Assembly (NCBI RefSeq): GCF_025264645.1
Contig: NZ_CP073696.1
Span: 3,224,001 to 3,288,000 of the forward strand
DNA length: 64,000 nt
From: Edaphobacter lichenicola
GTDB lineage: Bacteria > Acidobacteriota > Terriglobia > Terriglobales > Acidobacteriaceae
Direction of reading: 5' to 3'
The notes below the pieces were generated by a model that saw nothing but the letters and a program-made list of their open reading frames with translations, was not told the DNA's origin and searched no databases. Positions within the stretch are counted from its first letter, which is position 1, and each line of letters opens with the position of its first letter. The position numbers were made by a program, and so were the translations under genes. Positions 17,993 to 26,799 of this stretch are shown here, one piece after another.

Positions 17993-18751
17993 CTATGCGA
18001 CTGCGATCAATGCGTTGCTGAGATTTTCGATCATCTGATGCACATCTCTGCTGTCGACGACAAATCTTGTGTCTCTTGATGGGCCTTCGTCTTTCAGCAT
18101 ACCCGGCCACCTGTAGAGCATAGGGCTTGCTATACGACTACGTACGGAGCCATGAAAGTGCTGTGCCCCAGTGGCGCGCGCGACTGCCGCTGCATTGTTC
18201 AACCGCAAGCCTCCACCAACTGCGACGTCGATCCGCCCCGCGGCTTGAGTCACTAGCCGCGCCAGAGATTCGGCACCCCGGACTACGTCGGGCTCGCCTC
18301 CGGAGGTCAGGACACGCCGGCATCCAGTCGCAATTACATCCTCAAGCGCTCGCTCCTGTGACGCAACATAGTCAAACGCTCGATTGAAGGTCACTTCAAG
18401 GGGTCCTGCCATTTGAACGAAGTGACGTGTCGTCTCAATGTCGACGGTACCGTTAGCGCAGAGAAAACCTAATACCACACCGCTGGCCCCAGCCGAATGA
18501 CAATGCTTCAGGTCCTCTCGCATGACGTCCAACTCGGAGGGAGTATAGATGAAGTCTCCTCCTCTAGGCCGGATTAATACATGGACAGGTAGACCGCTTT
18601 TCTTCACCACTTCACAGAGGAGGCCATAACTCGGGCTCAACCCACCTTCGCTGAGTGCCGTACAAAGCTCAATCCGATGAGCTCCGCCGGCGTGTGCCGC
18701 AAGACAGGCGTCCACGGTTTCGGCGCAGAGTTCAAAAACAATCTTTTGCAT
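17993..18751 (-). CDS. cutC: CutC-family TIM-barrel protein
   Basis: A 252-residue CutC homologue: FELCAETVDACLAAHAGGAHRIELC, EGGLSPSYG, HVLIRPRGGDFIY and TFNRAFDY are hallmark segments. The family is annotated as copper homeostasis from early E. coli work, but this role is weakly supported. Here it heads an operon with a GlcNAc-kinase-like gene inside a glycan locus, hinting at a carbohydrate-related role. GGAAG lies about seven nt before the ATG. Nothing about the sequence appears broken. Confidence 0.9.
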   Translation of the reverse strand: MQKIVFELCAETVDACLAAHAGGAHRIELCTALSEGGLSPSYGLLCEVVKKSGLPVHVLIRPRGGDFIYTPSELDVMREDLKHCHSAGASGVVLGFLCANGTVDIETTRHFVQMAGPLEVTFNRAFDYVASQERALEDVIATGCRRVLTSGGEPDVVRGAESLARLVTQAAGRIDVAVGGGLRLNNAAAVARATGAQHFHGSVRSRIASPMLYRWPGMLKDEGPSRDTRFVVDSRDVHQMIENLSNALIAVA

Positions 18752-18880
18752 GAGAGATCTTCCAGTCGAAAGCTAATCATAACCAGCTTTCTTGTGCAGA
18801 AAGTGAGGATACACGAAAGGACAGCGCCGACCCAAAATAGGAAACGGCGCTGGCACCAGAACTACAAGACAGCCATCTGT

Positions 18881-18916
18881 GAACGCATCCATCTTATCGG
18901 AACAATGGATGCGTTC
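18881..18916 (-). terminator. Perfect 12-bp hairpin after the second TonB receptor
   Basis: GAACGCATCCAT (18881-18892) and ATGGATGCGTTC (18905-18916) are perfect inverted repeats with a 12-nt loop. They start nine nt downstream of the receptor stop. There is no T-tract on the transcribed side. Confidence 0.65.
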
Positions 18917-18924
18917 AGATTGGG

Positions 18925-21900
18925 TTAGAAGTTGTAATGCAGCGAGAGCTGCATCTCCCGAGGAAGACCACGGGTTCCGGTGATCTGACCGAAGTTTGGG
19001 TCTCCTATATTGTTGTTGGGATTATCGTAGCTGGCGAAGTTGAACACGTTGAATGCATCCGCACGGAAACCAACCGCCTGACCTTCCCTGATGCGGAAGT
19101 CTTTGAATACCGACGTATCAATCTGTTCGAATCCAGGTGCGCGCTCAGTTCCGACCGCGGCGGTACCGAAGCTATTCGGAGCCTCAGGGCCGTAGGCACA
19201 TGTGCCGTTGTCCCCTCCCCCGCAAGGAATAGCAGAGGGATCGGTACCAAACCAGTGTCCAACAGAGCGGTTTCGAACAATCAGTTTACGGAACTGGTTC
19301 GCACGCGCGTCGCCCGCCGTGTTCGTGTTATCACTTCGAGGCCCGAAGATCGAGGTAGGGAGCCCTGAATATGCGATCGCAGTGCCGGAGATCGACCAAC
19401 CACCTAGCAACAGATCCACGGCACGGTTTACATCTCCCCCATAGATTTTGCCTCGACCGTAGGGAATGGCGTATACCGCAATCGCGGACAGGTTATTGCG
19501 CACATCCTGCGAAGCAGGGCCGTAGTCTGCGTGCCCGTTGTAGCCATCCTGAAACGATCCGTTTTGAGTGTGGTCGTCGGTCAGGCCTGCGAAGTTACCT
19601 GCACTGTTGGTCAGCGCGTGGGCATACGTGTAGTTGATGGTGTACTCAAAGCCCTTGCTTGCACGCTGGCGCAAAGAGGCCTGCAGGGCGTTGTAGTTCA
19701 TCACCGCCTCGGACTCCGTGAGCAACAGAGTGCCGCCCTGGCCCACAAGAGAGGCAAAGGGAGCGACATCGGATGCAGGCAAAGGTGCTCCATTCAGCGC
19801 TGCGATACTTGCAGCCTGAGTGGTCGTGAGTTGGTTAGCGTTGCGGAAATCCTCGATATGTTGACCCGTCTCCCCAACGTACCCAATCGTCAGCGAGGTC
19901 TTGCTGTTGATCTCGAATTCGGTAGTCAGGTTGAACTCGTTGATATAAGCAGGCTTGATATTTTGCGGCCACGCCCCAAAGCCAACGTTTTGGATTGAGT
20001 TGGCACTGATGGCAAAACCCTGCGCGGTAGCAAACGGGGTACCCGGGTTGCCAACAGCAGGAGCGGTTGCGGTGAGTACGCTCGATTGCACAAAAGGTGA
20101 ATTGAATGTGAGTCGCTGGTTGTTCGAGTTCCCTTCAAAGAAGCTCGTTGCTCCGTAGCCTCCACGCACGACGAAGCGTGACGTGGCCTGGTACGCAAAA
20201 CCGATGCGTGGCATGATCTGAGCGTAGTTCGGCTGGTAGCACGCAGGGTTATCGCAGACGATAGAGCCAGCCGGTGCGCCAACCGGAACTTGTTTGGCAT
20301 ACTCCACCGTGCCAGTACTGAGGAGTACGTTAGCTGTCTTGTTGTTGACCTCTGTCCAGGGCTGGTCGAACTCATACCGTACCCCCAGATTGAAGGTCAG
20401 CTTATCCGTAACCTTCCAGTCGTCTTGAAAGAAGGCCGCCGCGCGCCACTGCCGATTGCCTACAAGCGCACCAGGTAACTGAATCTGCTCCTGCTGAACG
20501 CGGTCCAAGACAAAGTCGGCGCCGGAGTAGCCATTCGTCAATCCCCCTGTTGCATTAGGGATTCCGGTAAAGCTCCCGTTGTAGGTGAACTGACCAAGCG
20601 CACCTTGCGAAGCCTGGACCAGATAGTTCTGCTGATACCGAATCGCCTGCACCCCCATGCTCAACAGGTGCTTGCCCCGCTGCCAGGTAAGGTTATCTTC
20701 GTAGCTAAAGGTGTTATCCCGAAGAATCTGCGGTGCGGCCGGAGTACCAAACTGACCGTTGCCATTGAGATCCTGCCCAAAGCCTTGGAACGAGAACCCT
20801 ACAAACTGCTGCGCACCGAAGGGAATACCGACAAGCGAATTGCCATTCAGACCGAATGCACCCGTTGGATCTGTCGGAACGCTGTCGTCCCAACGTACTC
20901 TCGTGAATCCGATACGCGCCTGATTGACGATTGCCGGAGAGAAGACATGGACCCACGTTGCACCAAACAGCTTGCTCGGAAAGGTGTTCTGCGCGGGAAA
21001 GGTTATCGGAAGAGCAACTATCGATCCGTCGAAAGCAGTCGACTGAGCGTAGAAGCCGGTGATTTTGTCAGCCGAATTAGGGTTCCACTCAATCTTGATG
21101 TCCTCCTGGTTATTTACCTTAAAGGAGCGCTGCGGTCCCTGGAAGTCATTTTGTACAACGCCATCCGTCGGAGCGTGATTCGGTAGCGGGTAGAGCTCCG
21201 GATGTGCGAACAGGAACTTGGCAACGGGATTGAGGATGGGAATATTCTTGTTGCCAGTGTATGGAGCAAAATTATTCTGTGAATCGAAGAGCGGGGTGGG
21301 AAACGCGGAAAAATCCCCTGTACGCATAGCTGCCGTCAGGACGCTAGCGCTACCCACACCTCCCGTATGTTCGCGAGCTCCCTCGTAATCCGCGAAGAAG
21401 AAGAGCTTGTTTTTCCAAATAGGGCCGCCAATGGTGCCCCCGAACTGCGTCTGAGTGTAGGGGTTGATCGGATTGCCTTGGAAGTTGTTGCTCCAGGTGT
21501 TGGCGTTGAGCGTTTGATTCTGCAGATACGCAAACGCGCTTCCATGGAATTGGTTCGTCCCGCTCTTGAGCACGGACACTACATCTCCACCATTGACATT
21601 GCCATAGGCAGCAGGCGCATTCGCGGAGATCACCTTAATCTCGGCCAGAGCATCCGGGGAAGGAGTGTAGCCGATCAGGTTATTCTGACCTTCGTTGATA
21701 TCGATGCCATCAAGCGTATAGTTATTCGCCACCGTACGATTTCCATTGATCGATGCAATTCCACTGGCAAGAGTGTTGCGTTCGATCGCATTGGTACCGG
21801 CGAACCCCTGGGGACTCGTGGTTACCGCACCGGGCTGAAAGAGCGTAACCGATGAAAAGTTGCGACCATTCAGCGGAAGGGTTGCAATCTCGTTCGTAGA

Positions 21901-22320
21901 CACCGTGATTCCGAGGGTGCCGTCGGTGGTGTTGAGAATCGGTGCGCTGCCGCTGTCGACCTCGACCGTCGTGGTGGCTCCTACGGATAGCGACTCGTTT
22001 AGCTTGACTGTCTGGTTGATCTCCAGCGTAAAGGGCGGAACGGCCTCGGACGAGAATCCTTGCGCCTCGACCAATACCTTATAGTGTCCAATCGGCAGAA
22101 AGCGGATGCTGTACACGCCAGCAGCGTTGGTCGTTACCTGGGTCTTCACGCCGGTGTCAACGTTCTCGGCTGTAACCTTGGCGTTGGGAACGACAGCGCC
22201 GGTCGGATCGGTCACCTCGCCCGAAATAGACCCGGTTATCGTCTGTGCCATCATAACCGGAACTCTAACGGACGCAGCAAGCAGACATCCGGCAAGATAA
22301 TGGAAAAATCTGGTCCTCAT
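18925..22320 (-). CDS. Oar-like TonB-dependent receptor (second)
   Basis: An outer-membrane receptor of 1131 residues: signal peptide ending near VMMAQ, a carboxypeptidase-regulatory-like domain (GSISGEVTDPTGAVVPNAKV), plug segments (LPLNGRNFSSVTLFQPGA, NGNRTVANNYTLDGID), then a long beta-barrel ending LSLHYNF. The start is ATG 22320, with GAGG eight nt upstream, rather than ATG 22341. It is divergent from a DeoR-family regulator, and a long palindrome lies between them, so local control is likely. It probably imports fragments made by the neighbouring glycosidases, though the ligand is unknown. Confidence 0.88.
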   Translation of the reverse strand: MRTRFFHYLAGCLLAASVRVPVMMAQTITGSISGEVTDPTGAVVPNAKVTAENVDTGVKTQVTTNAAGVYSIRFLPIGHYKVLVEAQGFSSEAVPPFTLEINQTVKLNESLSVGATTTVEVDSGSAPILNTTDGTLGITVSTNEIATLPLNGRNFSSVTLFQPGAVTTSPQGFAGTNAIERNTLASGIASINGNRTVANNYTLDGIDINEGQNNLIGYTPSPDALAEIKVISANAPAAYGNVNGGDVVSVLKSGTNQFHGSAFAYLQNQTLNANTWSNNFQGNPINPYTQTQFGGTIGGPIWKNKLFFFADYEGAREHTGGVGSASVLTAAMRTGDFSAFPTPLFDSQNNFAPYTGNKNIPILNPVAKFLFAHPELYPLPNHAPTDGVVQNDFQGPQRSFKVNNQEDIKIEWNPNSADKITGFYAQSTAFDGSIVALPITFPAQNTFPSKLFGATWVHVFSPAIVNQARIGFTRVRWDDSVPTDPTGAFGLNGNSLVGIPFGAQQFVGFSFQGFGQDLNGNGQFGTPAAPQILRDNTFSYEDNLTWQRGKHLLSMGVQAIRYQQNYLVQASQGALGQFTYNGSFTGIPNATGGLTNGYSGADFVLDRVQQEQIQLPGALVGNRQWRAAAFFQDDWKVTDKLTFNLGVRYEFDQPWTEVNNKTANVLLSTGTVEYAKQVPVGAPAGSIVCDNPACYQPNYAQIMPRIGFAYQATSRFVVRGGYGATSFFEGNSNNQRLTFNSPFVQSSVLTATAPAVGNPGTPFATAQGFAISANSIQNVGFGAWPQNIKPAYINEFNLTTEFEINSKTSLTIGYVGETGQHIEDFRNANQLTTTQAASIAALNGAPLPASDVAPFASLVGQGGTLLLTESEAVMNYNALQASLRQRASKGFEYTINYTYAHALTNSAGNFAGLTDDHTQNGSFQDGYNGHADYGPASQDVRNNLSAIAVYAIPYGRGKIYGGDVNRAVDLLLGGWSISGTAIAYSGLPTSIFGPRSDNTNTAGDARANQFRKLIVRNRSVGHWFGTDPSAIPCGGGDNGTCAYGPEAPNSFGTAAVGTERAPGFEQIDTSVFKDFRIREGQAVGFRADAFNVFNFASYDNPNNNIGDPNFGQITGTRGLPREMQLSLHYNF

Positions 22321-22467
22321 ACAAGTCCTCACTTCGTACATCTGGCTAAATAAACTGCAGAAAAACCTGGGGAAAGGCGAAAATAGACGAGCATATTGGT
22401 TCAGATCTCCATGCCGCCCGATATGCTGCTTAAAAACATCACTGTGAGGCAGAGGATAGAAAGATTA

Positions 22468-22494
22468 GTGCACAATTGTCAAACAATATTGCAC
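22468..22494. promoter_or_regulatory. 27-bp imperfect palindrome, candidate DeoR operator
   Basis: The arms GTGCACAATTGT and ACAATATTGCAC around CAA form an imperfect palindrome in the 262-nt gap between the divergent receptor and DeoR genes. It is AT-rich and well placed to control both promoters. Confidence 0.5.
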
Positions 22495-22582
22495 AAAAAT
22501 GAAAGAATTATGCAAATATGGGCAATTGTATGATTAAAGGCGCAATAGAAACCGCGTCAAAGTTTGGAGAAAGGAAGTAAAA

Positions 22583-23368
22583 GTGGCCGCAAAGACGACA
22601 GATCGTGCCAATCAGATCCTTCACCTTCTCCTGCAAAAGGGGACCAGCAGTGTCGAAGACCTGTCTGCAACGGTTAACTCCTCGCCAGCCAGCGTTCGCC
22701 GGGATCTGATCAAACTTGAGCAGCGCGGCCTGGTACATCGCACCCATGGTGGGGTCGAGTTGGCGGGCAAGCTCACCTATGAGCCATTCCGCTTCGACGC
22801 AGCCTTCCCGCTTCGCGAAGAACGTTTCGCCGACGAAAAGCGTCGCATTGCGATAGCAGCAGCTGAAATGGTTCTTGAGGGCGATACGATTGCGCTCTCC
22901 CCTGGAACCACTACCACCCAGGTTGCTCGCAGCCTTCGCCATCGCGAAGGGATCCACATCGTGACGAGTGCCGTGAACATCGGCATGGAGTTGTCCAGCC
23001 AGCCTAATGCTAAGGTGACTCTCACCGGGGGGACAATTCGTTGGCCCGGTTCATTTTCGATGGTTGGAGCGACCACGTTCCATGCGATCCAAAAGCTTTA
23101 TTTCGACAAGGTCTTCATGGGCGCTACAGGAATCCATCCCGAACATGGTCTCACCGTCATCGAGTCCGATGAAGCTTTGATCCTCGGAGAGATGGTCAAA
23201 CATTCACGCCAGGTTGTCGCCGTGGCCGACTCCAGCAAGCTGGGCATGATCAGTACAAATAAGGTTTGTGAACCAGCCCAGATCCACACCATCATCACAG
23301 ACGACAGTATTGATCCAGAGTTGGTCGAAGTCTTCCGAAGCAAGCACATCAATGTCCTGTGCGTGTGA
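22583..23368 (+). CDS. DeoR/GlpR-family sugar-phosphate-responsive repressor
   Basis: A 261-residue regulator. Residues 6-60 form the DeoR winged HTH (ILHLLLQKGTSSVEDLSATV, SPASVRRDLIKLEQRGLVHRTHGG). The rest is the DeoR C-terminal sensor domain with LSPGTTTTQVARSL and VAVADSSKLG, which binds phosphorylated sugars. Translation starts at GTG 22583 after AGGAAG. Divergent placement from the receptor suggests it represses that gene and itself and responds to a phosphorylated product such as GlcNAc-6-P or mannose-6-P; the inducer is inferred. Confidence 0.9.
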   Translation: MAAKTTDRANQILHLLLQKGTSSVEDLSATVNSSPASVRRDLIKLEQRGLVHRTHGGVELAGKLTYEPFRFDAAFPLREERFADEKRRIAIAAAEMVLEGDTIALSPGTTTTQVARSLRHREGIHIVTSAVNIGMELSSQPNAKVTLTGGTIRWPGSFSMVGATTFHAIQKLYFDKVFMGATGIHPEHGLTVIESDEALILGEMVKHSRQVVAVADSSKLGMISTNKVCEPAQIHTIITDDSIDPELVEVFRSKHINVLCV

Positions 23369-23431
23369 GCGTATCGAACCGTGGAGTGGCCTGATGAATT
23401 AAATGAGTTCACCAGGCCACAGATCTGATTC

Positions 23432-23758
23432 TTAGACTAGCGAATGATCCATGCCGGTACCGACGTGGATAGTCCCTGGGGTTGAGGTGGGCAAGCCTTT
23501 TGGATTGGGATTGGGCGTCCAGGTGTAGGTGAATTCTCCACTCGCGAGAGGCCGCACACCCTGCGGATGTTCTTCCGGATTTGGCCAGGTCGTCCCGGCC
23601 TTGAACGAACGGTCATGGGGAAGATGTGGATGAAACTCCTTCGCATGCGAACTCGTGAATACTCCATCGACCTCAAGTTCGAAGAAGAAATGGTCAGTGG
23701 CTTGCATGCTAATATCAATCGCCTCGGTTGTGAGGCGAATAGGACTTGATGGGTTCAT
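23432..23758 (-). CDS. Hypothetical protein, 108 residues
   Basis: No family recognised. The protein has no signal peptide or membrane segment and is rich in Pro, His and Thr, with a C-terminal half resembling an extended segment (YTWTPNPNPKGLPTSTPG). GGAGA lies about eight nt before ATG 23758, which supports translation. It starts 39 nt downstream of no other gene on its strand except the end of the kinase gene transcribed away from it in order (kinase stop 23798), so it may be the last gene of the kinase transcript. Confidence 0.6.
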   Translation of the reverse strand: MNPSSPIRLTTEAIDISMQATDHFFFELEVDGVFTSSHAKEFHPHLPHDRSFKAGTTWPNPEEHPQGVRPLASGEFTYTWTPNPNPKGLPTSTPGTIHVGTGMDHSLV

Positions 23759-23797
23759 TCGTCTTTTCTCCGTGTCACCTGATGTAAATTTTAAAAA

Positions 23798-26446
23798 CTA
23801 ACTCTTTGGTTTAGCAGGATGGAAGTTGGGATCCAGAAATAGCGCTTGGGAGTCTGGATCGTTTTTTGCGCGATTGAGATCGAGTCCCTTCTGAAGAGCC
23901 TGCTCAAGGTACCCCAACGCTCGCTTGCGGTCGCCTTCCATCTCGTACACATCGGCTGCATTCTGCAGAACCATAGGATCTTCAGGTTCCAGCGCGACTG
24001 CAGTCTGGATGTGATCTACCGCTTGTTGACGGTCTTTGTTTTTAGCCTGCATCACTGCGAGAACCGCTTGGGCGATAGCGTCCTGTGGCCGCAGTTGCAC
24101 CGTTTGTTCTAAGAGGGGAACAAGACGTTTCTTCGCTCTTTCGACTCCGGCCTGGTCATGAAGCCACTCGAACTCAACTAACAGGTTATTCCAAACCATG
24201 TAGTCTTTCCCATTGAGTTGTAAAGCCTTCTCCGTTGCCGCAACCGATTCCGCATGCCGGTGCTGTTGTATATAGAGGCTGCCGAGGTTGGCGTAAGCTG
24301 CATAACTTGGACTCAATTGGATCGATTTCTTAAGTGGTTCCTCAGCTGATGAGAGATCCTGAGGGCTACCGGCATCTATGTAAGTCGCACCAAGATTGAG
24401 ATAAGCTTCGGCATTGTCAGGAGTCAGATCAATGGCCCTTTTATACTCTGAGATGGATTCAGGATATCTGCCTTGCTCAGAGTAAAAGTTGCCTAGCAGG
24501 TTGTACCCTTCCCAATCATTAGGCTGTAATGCGATAGCTTGTTTGAATGTAGTCTCAGCATCAGCGTTCCTTCCAGAGTGCTGATAGACGCGGGCCAATC
24601 CCCTCAACGCCAATGCGTTTCTCTGGTCGAGATCCAAGGCATGTTGAAACTCCTGAAGCGCCAGATCGCGCTTCCCTTGAGCGTCGTGGATGCGACCAAG
24701 ACTCACGTACACCGCTGGAATATGGCTATCGATTCGTGTGGCCTGTTCAAGGTTGGCCTGAGCTTCATCAAGTAGATGTGGATCATGATCGACCTGGTAT
24801 TTGACTCGATACGCCTCCCCCAGCTGCGCATACCCTAAGGCAAACCGCGGGTCAGTCTTCAGCGATGCATTGAGAACGTCAATCGCCTTGTCCAGGTTGC
24901 CCGACTTGTCATAGCGCTGCATATAACCCAGGGCCGCGAGATAGTCTTCGTAGGCCGCTGGCTCAAGGGCGCCCTCAGTGTCATGCAGCATCGCCGCGGT
25001 GACATTGATGGTCATCAGGTGAGCAAGCCGCGAGACCGCCTCATTCTGCAGCATCGCCAAGTCGCCGCCCTGATCCTCGACATTCACTGATCCAATCAGG
25101 CGCAGGTCTCTGGTGTCTATCAGGTTGAGGCTCAGGTCCACGGCCTTACCATCGTGCCTGACGACTCCACTGACAACGAGATTTGCATTGAGGAGCTTAA
25201 GGGCAGCCGCAGGGTCAGTCACCTTCAGGCGGAGCACTTCACTGGTGGGAATGACCCAGAGAGACTTGTGGCCAAGGTCAAGGTTGGAAAGCTTGCCCGC
25301 CAGCGAATCCATGAGCCCCTGTCCCAAAGCCTCGCTGTCAACCCTACCGCCCAGATCGTTGAAGGGCAGAACAGCAATGTGTTTTTCCCTGGGTCCAAAG
25401 TGCAACATAGAAAAATAATGACGGGATGAGGAGTACGCCAGCAGGCAGACAACGAGCACAAGTCCGGATAGAAGAATCACCCAGGGAAGCCACTGACTTC
25501 GAGAGCGCTTGGGTTTACCCCATTGGGGAGTGGAGGCCTCTTCGATATACCTCCGCATCTCCGAAGAACGGCCCGCGGTTCTTCTTGCCGAGACGGCCCT
25601 ATTGCTTGCTGAAGCAGCGGACATCTCCGCATGTACGCGCTGCAAATCCAAGAGCATCTCGGAGCAGTGTTGGTATCGCTTCTCTGGGTTTTTTGAGAGG
25701 GCGCAATAGATAATGCGTTGAAGTTCGACCGGCAGACCGTCAAGCGATTGCGGCGGTTCGTGCAGAATCGCTATCAGGATTGCAGGAATCGTCTTGCGCT
25801 CGAATGGGTTGACGCCTGTCAGCATCTCCGCGAGAACAACCCCGAGCGACCAGATATCGGTTCGCGGGTCAATGCGTTGCCCCAACGCCTGCTCGGGTGA
25901 GACATATTTGACGGTGCCGACGATTCCGGTGACCGTGGCCGTTTCGGCATTGACGGCGCGGGCGAGGCCGAAGTCGACAATCTTGATCGAACCTGTGCCG
26001 CTAAGCATGACATTGGACGGTTTGATGTCGCGATGAACGATCTGATGGGCGTGGGCTTCGCAGAGTCCCAGAGCGATCTGACCGGCAATTTCTATCGCTT
26101 CCAGCGTAGTCAGAGGGGCGGCGTTCATCTTTTGCGCCAGGGAAAGACCGTCGTAGAAAGCCATCACGATGAAAGCACGGCCGTCGGAGGTCTCTTCAAT
26201 GCCGTGAATGACACCGATGTTGGGATGATCAAGAGACGAGGCCATGCGGGCCTCACTGAGAAAGTACTCTCGTTCGCGGTCATCGTTCAAAGATGTAGGG
26301 AGAAACTTTAGTGCGACGATGCGTTGCAGCTTCAAGTCGCGGGAGCGGTAGACGATACCCATACCACCCGCCCCGACTACACCGAGAATTTCGTAGTTGT
26401 TTTCAATCAACTCCCCGACTGACAGAGAGTCTTTAGTGTCGAACAT
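23798..26446 (-). CDS. Membrane Ser/Thr protein kinase with C-terminal TPR array
   Basis: 882 residues. An N-terminal PknB-type kinase domain (about 18-280) has the Gly-rich loop VGAGGMGIVYRS, VALKFL lysine, HRDIKPSN catalytic loop, DFGLA and the SPEQA P+1 region, so it should be active. One transmembrane segment follows (WVILLSGLVLVVCLLAY, about 330). A TolB-like domain (KHIAVLPFNDLGG) comes next, then about eight TPR repeats from residue 510 onward. Such kinase-TPR proteins are common in Acidobacteriota and probably transduce envelope signals; the targets are unknown. It is not clearly linked to the adjacent glycan locus. Confidence 0.9.
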   Translation of the reverse strand: MFDTKDSLSVGELIENNYEILGVVGAGGMGIVYRSRDLKLQRIVALKFLPTSLNDDREREYFLSEARMASSLDHPNIGVIHGIEETSDGRAFIVMAFYDGLSLAQKMNAAPLTTLEAIEIAGQIALGLCEAHAHQIVHRDIKPSNVMLSGTGSIKIVDFGLARAVNAETATVTGIVGTVKYVSPEQALGQRIDPRTDIWSLGVVLAEMLTGVNPFERKTIPAILIAILHEPPQSLDGLPVELQRIIYCALSKNPEKRYQHCSEMLLDLQRVHAEMSAASASNRAVSARRTAGRSSEMRRYIEEASTPQWGKPKRSRSQWLPWVILLSGLVLVVCLLAYSSSRHYFSMLHFGPREKHIAVLPFNDLGGRVDSEALGQGLMDSLAGKLSNLDLGHKSLWVIPTSEVLRLKVTDPAAALKLLNANLVVSGVVRHDGKAVDLSLNLIDTRDLRLIGSVNVEDQGGDLAMLQNEAVSRLAHLMTINVTAAMLHDTEGALEPAAYEDYLAALGYMQRYDKSGNLDKAIDVLNASLKTDPRFALGYAQLGEAYRVKYQVDHDPHLLDEAQANLEQATRIDSHIPAVYVSLGRIHDAQGKRDLALQEFQHALDLDQRNALALRGLARVYQHSGRNADAETTFKQAIALQPNDWEGYNLLGNFYSEQGRYPESISEYKRAIDLTPDNAEAYLNLGATYIDAGSPQDLSSAEEPLKKSIQLSPSYAAYANLGSLYIQQHRHAESVAATEKALQLNGKDYMVWNNLLVEFEWLHDQAGVERAKKRLVPLLEQTVQLRPQDAIAQAVLAVMQAKNKDRQQAVDHIQTAVALEPEDPMVLQNAADVYEMEGDRKRALGYLEQALQKGLDLNRAKNDPDSQALFLDPNFHPAKPKS

Positions 26447-26799
26447 CGGATTCGCTCATGCTCCGAAATTTGGAGGAATTCGTTTCGTTGAGGAATCTAA
26501 TGGTATCACTGGCGATATCATCTTTTCACAACTGGCACTTTCGTAGAACCTAAATGCACAGGTCTGCCGCACCTCCCACATGCAGCCCTATTCTGATCTA
26601 CCTTCGATATTCCAGTTTGGGGATATATTCAGCGAAAATCCTGAAATTTGATTTTTGAATGCCGGACGCTCATCAGATTCCAGCCCAACCTTGATGCGAA
26701 TAGTTTCTCAGTGTGATTCTCCAATCTGCCTAACCACTCTCAGCAACTTCTGACAACGAAGGCAAAGCGGCTGCTCCGGAGGCGATCATCAAAGGCTTG
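26447..26799. other. Intergenic gap, nothing recognised
   Basis: About 350 nt between the HtrA stop and kinase start on the same strand. I see no ORF, RNA fold or repeat that stands out. It should hold the kinase promoter. Confidence 0.5.
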
